From Asanoa ishikariensis (lineage in GTDB: Bacteria; Actinomycetota; Actinomycetes; Mycobacteriales; Micromonosporaceae), in contig NZ_FNQB01000001.1 of NCBI RefSeq assembly GCF_900107455.1, positions 1,364,001-1,428,000 of the forward strand: DNA of 64,000 nt, written 5' to 3'. Both the position numbers and the translations under genes were made by a program. How positions within the stretch are numbered: the stretch's first letter is position 1; every line of letters starts with the position of its first letter. The notes beneath the pieces were generated by a model. That model was not told the DNA's origin and did no database searches. It saw nothing but the letters and a program-made list of their open reading frames with translations. Positions 25,238 to 32,138 of the stretch are shown piece after piece.

Positions 25238-26674
25238 ATGAGCGACAAGCAGCAGTTGCGCAACTTCGTCAACGGTGACTACGTCGACCCGGTCGACGGC
25301 AACTTCAGCGACCTGGTCGACCCGTGCACCGGCGAGGTCTTCGCGCAGGCGCCGATCTCCGGCCCGGCTGACGTGGATCGGGCGATGACGGCGGCCGCGA
25401 CGGCGTTCGAGAGCTGGCGTGACGTGACCCCGGCGCAGCGGCAGCTCGCACTGCTCAAGTTCGCCGACGCGGTCGAGTCCCGGGCCGCCGAGCTGGTCGA
25501 CGCCGAGGTGCGCAACACCGGCAAGCCCCGCCAGCTCACCACCGAGGAGGAGCTGCCGCCGGCGGTCGACGAGCTTCGGTTCTTCGCCGGCGCCGCCCGC
25601 ATGCTGGAGGGCCGGTCGGCGGGCGAATACCTGGCCGGACACACGTCGTACGTGCGCCGCGAGCCGCTCGGCGTCGTCGGCCAGGTGACGCCGTGGAACT
25701 ACCCGCTGATGATGGCCATCTGGAAGATCGCCCCGGCGCTGGCGGCCGGCAACTGTGTGGTCCTCAAGCCGAGCGACACGACGCCGGTCAGCACGCTGCT
25801 GCTCGCCGAGATCGCGTCCGAGTTCTTCCCGGCCGGCGTCTTCAATGTGGTCACCGGCGACCGGGACACCGGCCGTGCGGTCGTGTCGCACCCCGTGCCG
25901 CAGCTCGTCTCCATCACCGGCTCGACCCGCGCCGGCAAGGAGGTGGCCGCGGCCGCCGCTCCGGATCTCAAGCGCACCCACCTGGAGCTGGGCGGGAAGG
26001 CGCCGGTCGTGCTGTTCGACGACGCCGACGTGGCCGCGGCGGCCGAGGCGATCGCGATCGGCGGCTACTTCAACGCGGGCCAGGACTGCACCGCCGCGAC
26101 CCGGGTGCTGGCCGGTCCCGGCATCCACGACGACTTCCTCGCCGCGCTCGTCGAGCAGGCCCGCGCCACGAAGACCGGCGGGCCCGACGAGGAGGACGTG
26201 CTCTACGGCCCGCTCAACAACGCCAACCAGCTCGGCCGGGTCACCGGCTTCGTCGATCGGCTGCCCGACCACGCCTCGCTCGAGGTCGGTGGCGCGCGGG
26301 TCGGCGACCGGGGCTACTTCTACTCGCCGACGGTGGTCTCCGGCGTACGCCAGCAGGACGAGATCATCCAGGACGAGGTGTTCGGGCCGGTGATCACCGT
26401 GCAGCGGTTCACCGACGAGGACGAGGCCGTCCGGTGGGCCAACGGCGTCGAATACGGCCTGTCCGCCTCGGTCTGGACGCGCGACCACGGTCGGGCGATG
26501 CGGATGACCCGGCGGCTCGACTTCGGCTGCGTCTGGGTCAACACGCACATCCCGTTCGTCTCCGAGATGCCGCACGGCGGGTTCAAGCACTCCGGCCACG
26601 GCAAGGACCTGTCGGTCTACAGCCTGGAGGACTACACCCGGCTCAAGCACGTGATGCACAACCTGGAGGGCTGA
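25238..26674 (+). CDS. patD: Gamma-aminobutyraldehyde dehydrogenase (PatD/Prr type)
   Basis: This 478-residue enzyme should oxidise 4-aminobutyraldehyde, the product of putrescine deamination, to GABA. RNFVNGDYVDPVDG, VTPWNYPLMMAIWKIAPALAAGN, VSITGSTRAGKEVA, THLELGGKAPVVLFDDAD and the catalytic Cys in FNAGQDCTAATR match the PatD group. GGAG precedes the ATG at a good distance. Its stop overlaps the aminotransferase start as TGATG. The 141-base divergent gap to the minus-strand dehydrogenase should hold both promoters. Confidence 0.9.
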   Translation: MSDKQQLRNFVNGDYVDPVDGNFSDLVDPCTGEVFAQAPISGPADVDRAMTAAATAFESWRDVTPAQRQLALLKFADAVESRAAELVDAEVRNTGKPRQLTTEEELPPAVDELRFFAGAARMLEGRSAGEYLAGHTSYVRREPLGVVGQVTPWNYPLMMAIWKIAPALAAGNCVVLKPSDTTPVSTLLLAEIASEFFPAGVFNVVTGDRDTGRAVVSHPVPQLVSITGSTRAGKEVAAAAAPDLKRTHLELGGKAPVVLFDDADVAAAAEAIAIGGYFNAGQDCTAATRVLAGPGIHDDFLAALVEQARATKTGGPDEEDVLYGPLNNANQLGRVTGFVDRLPDHASLEVGGARVGDRGYFYSPTVVSGVRQQDEIIQDEVFGPVITVQRFTDEDEAVRWANGVEYGLSASVWTRDHGRAMRMTRRLDFGCVWVNTHIPFVSEMPHGGFKHSGHGKDLSVYSLEDYTRLKHVMHNLEG

Positions 26675-27957
26675 TGGCCTCGTCGGACCTGCACAAGCGG
26701 CGCACCGGGGCGGTGGCCCGCGGCGTCAGCTCGGTCATCAACTCCTATGTGGATCGCGCGAGCGGCGGGACGCTGACCGATGTCGACGGCAACGAGTGGA
26801 TCGACTTCGCCTCGGGGATCGCCGTGACCTCGGTGGGCAACTCGGCGCCGCGCGTCGTGGCGGCCGTGCGCGAGCAGGTCGAGCGGTTCACCCACACCTG
26901 CTTCATGGTGGCGCCGTACGAGCTCTACGTGTCGGTCTGCGAGACCCTCAACGCGCTGACTCCGGGCGAGGTCGAGAAGCGGTCGATGCTGGTCAGCTCC
27001 GGCGCCGAGGCCGTGGAGAACGCGGTGAAGATCGCCCGGCACGCGACCGGGCGCACCGCGGTGGTGGTGTTCGACCACGCGTACCACGGCCGGACCAACC
27101 TGACGATGGCGCTGACAGCGAAGAACATGCCGTACAAGCACCGCTTCGGCCCCTTCGCCGGCGAGGTCTACCGGGTGCCGATGTCCTACCCGCTGCGCGA
27201 CGGCGGGCTCTCCGGTGCCGACGCCGCCGCCCGCGCGCTGGAGCTAGTCGCGTCGCAGATCGGCGCGACCAACGTCGCGGCGGTGTTGGTCGAGCCGATC
27301 CAGGGCGAGGGCGGCTTCGTGGTGCCGGCGCCGGGGTTCCTGCCGGCGTTGTCCGCGTGGGCCCGCGACGCGGGTGCGGTGTTCATCGCCGACGAGATCC
27401 AGACCGGCTTCTGCCGTACGGGTGACTGGTTCGCGTCGTCGCACGAGGGCGTGGTGCCCGACCTGATGACCCTGGCCAAGGGCATCGCCGGCGGGTTGCC
27501 GCTGGGCGCGGTGACCGGCCGGGCCGACATCATGGACGCGGTGCATCCGGGCGGCCTGGGCGGCACGTACGGCGGAAACCCGCTGGCCTGCGCGGCGGCG
27601 CTCGCCTCGATCGAGACGATGCGCGAGCTTGACCTGGTCACCTCGGCCCGGCGGATCGACCTGACGTTGGGCGGCCGGCTCCGCGACCTGGCCGCCGCGG
27701 ACCCGCGGATCGCCGAGGTACGTGGCCGGGGCGCCATGCAGGCCATCGAGATCACCCAGCCGGGCACGCTGACCCCCGATCCGGTGACCACCGGGGCGGT
27801 GTCGGCGGAATGTCACCGTCGCGGGCTGCTCACGCTGACCTGCGGCACGTACGGCAACGTGCTGCGCTTCCTGCCGCCGCTGGTGATCGACGACAGCACC
27901 CTGGAACGCGGTCTGGACGTGCTGGCGGCGTCGCTAGACGCCGTCGGTGCCCCGTAA
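26674..27957 (+). CDS. gabT: 4-Aminobutyrate (GABA) aminotransferase
   Basis: This 427-residue class III PLP aminotransferase converts GABA and 2-oxoglutarate to succinic semialdehyde and glutamate. SSGAEAVENAVKIARHATGR, DHAYHGRTNLTMALTAKNMPYK, IADEIQTGFCRTG and LAKGIAGGLPLGAVTGR (with the Schiff-base Lys) are typical of GabT. GGAGG is just upstream, and translation is coupled to the preceding dehydrogenase. Its 3' end overlaps the convergent DUF4239 gene by 24 bases. Confidence 0.93.
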   Translation: MASSDLHKRRTGAVARGVSSVINSYVDRASGGTLTDVDGNEWIDFASGIAVTSVGNSAPRVVAAVREQVERFTHTCFMVAPYELYVSVCETLNALTPGEVEKRSMLVSSGAEAVENAVKIARHATGRTAVVVFDHAYHGRTNLTMALTAKNMPYKHRFGPFAGEVYRVPMSYPLRDGGLSGADAAARALELVASQIGATNVAAVLVEPIQGEGGFVVPAPGFLPALSAWARDAGAVFIADEIQTGFCRTGDWFASSHEGVVPDLMTLAKGIAGGLPLGAVTGRADIMDAVHPGGLGGTYGGNPLACAAALASIETMRELDLVTSARRIDLTLGGRLRDLAAADPRIAEVRGRGAMQAIEITQPGTLTPDPVTTGAVSAECHRRGLLTLTCGTYGNVLRFLPPLVIDDSTLERGLDVLAASLDAVGAP

Positions 27958-28707
27958 CGTCTCCAAAGCCGCCTGCAACGCACCCGGATCGACCGCGAAC
28001 CCTCTGCTGTACGGCAGTTCCACCTGGTAGAGCACGAACAGCATGAGCGCGACCATGCCGCCGAGCGTGGCGAACATCAGTCCGTTGGGGACTGTGCGGC
28101 GCAGGCCGAACAGGTAGAGGAACCCGACGCTGACCAGGGCGCCGCCGATCAGGATCGGCCAGAGCGGAGCCGGCATCCGGGAGTCGGCGTCGCCGATCCG
28201 GGCCCGGCGGGCCGTGGCGGCGGTGCTGACCTGCCCCGCCAACATCTGGTGGGCGGCCTGCTCGGACTCGGTAGCGGGGCGCACGGCGTCGACCCGCTCG
28301 CGCAACTCCGTCGACAGGTTCTCGGCACCCATCGTGCCGCTGTGCGCGGCCCGCAGGTGCTCCCATTCGGAGCCGCCCGCGACCTGGAGGTAGCCGACGA
28401 TCAGGCCGCGCACGTCGTCGCGGTCGGCGGGGGCCAGGCGGTTGGCCGACCAGTACGCCTCGACCAGACTGCTCGCCTCCGCCTCGGTGTTGCTGGCGGC
28501 GTCGGCGCGTGGCTCCCAGACCGCGATGGCGGCGATCGCGATCAGGATCGCGTACACCATGCCGATCGTCGAATAGACCGTGCCGGCGGCGTCGCCGTCG
28601 GCGACCCGCCACCGCCGGGGCACCCAGCGGGACACCATGGTGAACCCGATGACGGACGCGAGGGCCGCGGCGAGCACCACAGCGATCCCGGCGAGCAGCG
28701 TGTTCAT
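27934..28707 (-). CDS. DUF4239 (bestrophin-like) membrane protein
   Basis: This 257-residue membrane protein of unknown function has two N-terminal helices (LLAGIAVVLAAALASVIGFTMV and VYSTIGMVYAILIAIAAIAVWE), a soluble middle of about 110 residues, and two C-terminal helices. That layout is DUF4239, remotely related to bestrophin-like channels. GAGGAA precedes the ATG at 28707. The start overlaps the stop of the secreted protein upstream (ATGA). A longer reading through that gene is not credible. Confidence 0.82.
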   Translation of the reverse strand: MNTLLAGIAVVLAAALASVIGFTMVSRWVPRRWRVADGDAAGTVYSTIGMVYAILIAIAAIAVWEPRADAASNTEAEASSLVEAYWSANRLAPADRDDVRGLIVGYLQVAGGSEWEHLRAAHSGTMGAENLSTELRERVDAVRPATESEQAAHQMLAGQVSTAATARRARIGDADSRMPAPLWPILIGGALVSVGFLYLFGLRRTVPNGLMFATLGGMVALMLFVLYQVELPYSRGFAVDPGALQAALETLRGTDGV

Positions 28708-30188
28708 CGACTTCCTCTCTTGGCGGCCGCGCGCGCGGCGACGGACGCGGCTGGCACCAGCAGCCCCAGGAAGACCGTCCAGGTCAGCGGGAGACGGTCC
28801 TTCTCGTGCGGCCTGGCATTGGCGGCGACCGGCAGGTGGCGGCGCTCGGGGAAGGGGACCGGCACGGGCTCGGGCTTGGCCCCGGGGTCGGGCACCGCTG
28901 GGGCGGCGGCAGCGGGGCCGGCGAGATTCTGTATGTCGAGCTTCTGTTTCTTCGGTTCGCTGGCTGGCGCCGGCTCCGCAATGATCGGGTGGTCCTCGAC
29001 CTCGCCGCTGTCCGCTGGGCCGGTGGGTTTCGGGGAGGGTGCGTTGTAGCCGCGCGGACCGCCGTACAAGCGGATCCGGAGCGTGGATGTCCCTGGTTTC
29101 GCGTTCCATCTCAGCGTGACCGTGCGGGGTTTCTTGCCCGGGGCGACGGTTGTGGTGACGACGTCGCGGTCGTCGAAGCGGCCGTTGCCGTCGAGGTCGT
29201 GCCAGGCGGCGAGCAGAGCGTTGTGCCCGGTCTGGTTCGTGACCGTGATGTCCACGGTCAGTTTGCCGTCAGGGTCGACCGTCGCGGGCTTGGCGAGGGC
29301 GTCGTCCTGGTCCTGCGGGGCGGCGTCGGTCTCCGCGGTGACGGTCCGGCCGAGGGTGAGCCCGTCGGTGATCCTGTGTCGTGGGCCGTTCTTCGCACGG
29401 CTCGTCGGGTACGGGGCCCTGGCGTCGCCGTAGTCCCAGGCTTCGGGGCATGCTGCGGCGTCTGCTCTGGCTGCCGGTGTGCTGCTGGCTTTGGTCTTCG
29501 CCGTTGTCGGGTCGCTCAGCTTGACGTCGTAGCGGCGGCCCGTCTGGTCGTGCCACGCGTGCAAGGTCCCTTGTGGATCGATGACGATCGCGCCGAAGGT
29601 GCCGGTCGTGGGCAGCCCGCCTGGTGTGGCGATCGGCGTTGCCGCTCCGGTGCGGGGATCGATCCTGAGGAGCTGGCCGGACGCGATCGTGTAGAGCTTG
29701 CCGTGATCGAGGTCCCAGTCGGCGATCCGAGGCGCTAGCAGGATGTCCGCACCCGGGCCGTCGAGCTCGTGGCGGTCGAGCTCCTTCAGGGCGGGCATCC
29801 GGTACGTGACGACCTCGCGGTCGGTCCGGACGATCCAGCGGTCGCTGGTTCCCGCGGCAGCGCTGGTCGCGTTCCGCGCCCGAAGCGCGGTGGGAAGCGG
29901 CGCGCGCTTCGTGATCCGGCCGGTCTGGTCGAAGCTGACCACCCGGTCGCCGCTGATGGCCCAGAATCCGCCGGTGGCGGGCACGTAGGCGACGGCGTCC
30001 AACGGTGCGTCGAAGCGGGCGATCGGGGTCTCGGTGTCGTCGCCGTCCAGCCTTGTCAGGCGCTGGTCGCGAGTCAGATAGGTGGCGTTGGAGCAGACCG
30101 TAGGCTGCTGCTTCGGCGCGGCCGAGACCGGTGCCGGGGTGCTGAGGAAGGCCGCGGCGCAGACCGCGGCGGCGACGCGGTGGCTCAC
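28704..30188 (-). CDS. Secreted GEVED-domain protein with a C-terminal membrane anchor
   Basis: This 494-residue exported protein has a signal peptide (about 1-24, cleaved near VSAAP). Residues about 30-220 resemble DUF6923 beta-propeller-like repeats (LDAVAYVPATGGFWAISGD, LYTIASGQLLRIDPRTGAATPI). Residues about 250-400 form a GEVED domain (CPEAWDYGDARAPYPTS to DSGEVEDHPII) found in bacterial surface proteins. A Pro-rich linker leads to RLPLTWTVFLGLLVPAASVA and a basic tail, which looks like a sortase signal except that LPLTW replaces LPxTG. The GTG start overlaps the prenyl-synthase stop (GTGA), and the stop overlaps the DUF4239 start. Confidence 0.82.
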   Translation of the reverse strand: MSHRVAAAVCAAAFLSTPAPVSAAPKQQPTVCSNATYLTRDQRLTRLDGDDTETPIARFDAPLDAVAYVPATGGFWAISGDRVVSFDQTGRITKRAPLPTALRARNATSAAAGTSDRWIVRTDREVVTYRMPALKELDRHELDGPGADILLAPRIADWDLDHGKLYTIASGQLLRIDPRTGAATPIATPGGLPTTGTFGAIVIDPQGTLHAWHDQTGRRYDVKLSDPTTAKTKASSTPAARADAAACPEAWDYGDARAPYPTSRAKNGPRHRITDGLTLGRTVTAETDAAPQDQDDALAKPATVDPDGKLTVDITVTNQTGHNALLAAWHDLDGNGRFDDRDVVTTTVAPGKKPRTVTLRWNAKPGTSTLRIRLYGGPRGYNAPSPKPTGPADSGEVEDHPIIAEPAPASEPKKQKLDIQNLAGPAAAAPAVPDPGAKPEPVPVPFPERRHLPVAANARPHEKDRLPLTWTVFLGLLVPAASVAARAAAKRGSR

Positions 30189-31198
30189 CGGTCCCGGTCA
30201 CCGACCAGCCGGGCGATCGCACGCAGATCCTGGCGCCGCTCCGCGGTGATGCCGGGCTCGAGCTGGTCGAGCGCCGCGCGCAGGTGCCGCTCCGACTCGG
30301 TGACACACCACTCGCGCCAGCCATCGGCGTCGAGGGCGTCGGCCAGCTCGTGAGCCTCTACATTGCACAGATCATGCTTCGTCTTATAGGCGTCCGCGAT
30401 GCGCTCGGCGGTGGCGGACTTGGAGGCCAACGCGGCGACCACGGGCAGGGAGCGCTCGCGGTGCCGCAGGTCGGGGTGTCCGGTGCCCCAGATGCCCCGT
30501 CGGTCGTCGGTGAGCTGGATGGCGAGGCCGAGCTCGGCACCGAAGGCGCGGAGGGCGGCGACCTGGGCGGGCGTGCCGCCCCCGAACAGCCCGCCCAGCC
30601 CCGCGCTGCACTCCAGCAGGGCGCCGGTCCGGCGGCGGGCCATCCGGAAGCATTCGTCGAGGCGTACGTCCTCGCGGCGGTCGTCGGCCTGTCCCTCGAC
30701 GAGCTGGGCGACGGTCGCGCCGAGCGTGTGGGTGGCGGCCGCGGCGCGCGGGTGGGCGGTGGTGGCGAGGACGTCGAAGGCGAGGGCGAGCAGCGCGTCG
30801 CCGGCCAGGACGGCCGCACCGGTGCCGAACCTTCTTGACACGGTGGTGTTCTTTTCGCGGAGCTGGGCGAAGTGGTGCACCAGCTCCACTGCGACGGCGG
30901 CCGGGATCGCGGCGGGCACGGCCGCCACGGCCGCCATGCCGACCGGCGTGCCGCCGACCGCTTCCGCGGCCAACAGCACCAGTGCGGGGCGGAACGCTTT
31001 GCCGGGCGTACCCGAGCGGTCCTGGCCCGTGCTGTCCCACCACCCGAAGTGGTAGCCGACAGCGCGCCGAGTGGTCGGCGGCAGGCTGTCGACAGCGGCC
31101 CGCAGTGCCGGCTCGGTGACCGTCCGAGCCCGTTCGAAGACCCCGGACCCACGGCGCGGTGCCGGGATCGTGGACCGGTTTCCCAGGGTGACAGTCAC
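30185..31198 (-). CDS. Polyprenyl synthase-like protein lacking the first Asp-rich motif
   Basis: This 337-residue protein, from the GTG at 31198, has the class I isoprenyl diphosphate synthase fold: GKAFRPALVLLAAEAVGG (66-83), FGTGAAVLAGDALLALAFDVL (124-144) and LTDDRRGIWGTG (229-240), the second Asp-rich motif. Where active enzymes have a DDxxD region between ELVH and FGTGAA, this protein reads HFAQLREKNTTVSRR, about ten residues shorter and without Asp. Activity is therefore doubtful. A TTG at 31267 would add 23 residues. It heads an operon with the GEVED and DUF4239 genes, coupled by a GTGA overlap. Confidence 0.8.
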   Translation of the reverse strand: MTVTLGNRSTIPAPRRGSGVFERARTVTEPALRAAVDSLPPTTRRAVGYHFGWWDSTGQDRSGTPGKAFRPALVLLAAEAVGGTPVGMAAVAAVPAAIPAAVAVELVHHFAQLREKNTTVSRRFGTGAAVLAGDALLALAFDVLATTAHPRAAAATHTLGATVAQLVEGQADDRREDVRLDECFRMARRRTGALLECSAGLGGLFGGGTPAQVAALRAFGAELGLAIQLTDDRRGIWGTGHPDLRHRERSLPVVAALASKSATAERIADAYKTKHDLCNVEAHELADALDADGWREWCVTESERHLRAALDQLEPGITAERRQDLRAIARLVGDRDR

Positions 31199-31471
31199 GT
31201 CTGCACCGTCCAATCTGTACAGGTTCGGCTCCGGCGGCCTTTTGGCACATAAGATCACTGCGCCCAAGGCACGCCAAGACCCCGTACGCGGGCTTGACCT
31301 GGGGTTTCACTCGTCAGGTGTGCCGGCTCCTTCCTCAACGCGCGGCGATGGCCGCGGGACATGGCCCGGCCCTGGAAACTTCGTGTCGACGGGGTCACAT
31401 CGATCTATGTCTCCAGGTATCGTCTGCGTGACTTACGGTGATCTCTGCCTGCGGGGTTGGGAGAATCGGCA

Positions 31472-31864
31472 ATGGCACAGCGCGCGGACCGCGCGGTCAA
31501 CGAAGCCCTCCGCGGGCGCGCCGACGAGGTCCTCGGCCAATACGAACGCCTCCGTGCGGGCATGGCTGAGCTGCGAGAACGCCTGTCCGCGTTCTCGTCG
31601 ACAGCGCAGTCACCCGACGGCCTCGTCATCGCGACCGTCGACGCCCGCGGTCAATTGGTCCGGCTGGTGCTGGACCCGGGCGCCTACCGCGCCCACCGCC
31701 CCGACCAGTTGGCGGCATTGACCACTGCGACGGTCCGCGATGCCGCGTCGTCGGCCGCGCGGGCGGTCCAGGACCTGGTGGCGGGCTATCTGCCGCCGGG
31801 GTCCGGGGTGGCCGACTACGTGCGCAGCGGCCAGTTCGACGCCCTGCTGCGCCGTCATGGCTGA
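31472..31864 (+). CDS. YbaB/EbfC-family protein of a toxin/T7SS-type locus
   Basis: This 130-residue protein has an N-terminal coiled-coil stretch (ADEVLGQYERLRAGMAELRERLSAF) followed by PDGLVIATVDARGQLVRLVLDPGAY, the beta-rich core of YbaB/EbfC nucleoid-associated proteins. In actinobacteria such proteins often lie beside WXG100-type substrates; the role there is unclear. GGGAG lies 8 bases before the ATG at 31472. The next start falls inside its end (overlap 8 bases), so the genes are coupled. It is divergent from the prenyl-synthase operon. Confidence 0.8.
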   Translation: MAQRADRAVNEALRGRADEVLGQYERLRAGMAELRERLSAFSSTAQSPDGLVIATVDARGQLVRLVLDPGAYRAHRPDQLAALTTATVRDAASSAARAVQDLVAGYLPPGSGVADYVRSGQFDALLRRHG

Positions 31865-32138
31865 GGTCTACCTCGACCCGTCGTTGGTTTTGAACGCGGC
31901 CCGCGACCTGACCGCGGTGGGCAGGTCGTCCGTCGTCGCGATCCCCTCCGGCGATCCGTGGGGGTCAGACGAGGCGGGCACGACGTTCGCGGCGGCCTAC
32001 CTCCCGGCCGCGTCGGCCGCACTGGCGGCGTGGTCCTCGGTGGCGTCCGGACTCGGCCGTCTCGGTGACGCGGTGCTCGCTGCTGCCGTGTCCACGATGG
32101 ACTCGGACCAGGCGGCGGCGCGCCGCTTCCGTTCGTGA
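31857..32138 (+). CDS. Small WXG100-like protein (putative T7SS partner)
   Basis: This 93-residue protein is mostly Ala/Ser-rich helix: YLDPSLVLNAARDLTAVGRSS, then AAAYLPAASAALAAWSSVASGLGRLGDAVLAAAVSTMD. Size, helical hairpin character and position directly before a CpnT-like toxin fit an ESX/type VII secretion partner. It lacks a clear WxG turn; PWGSDEAG may stand in for it. Start overlaps the preceding gene, and its stop overlaps the toxin GTG (GTGA). Confidence 0.65.
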   Translation: MAEVYLDPSLVLNAARDLTAVGRSSVVAIPSGDPWGSDEAGTTFAAAYLPAASAALAAWSSVASGLGRLGDAVLAAAVSTMDSDQAAARRFRS

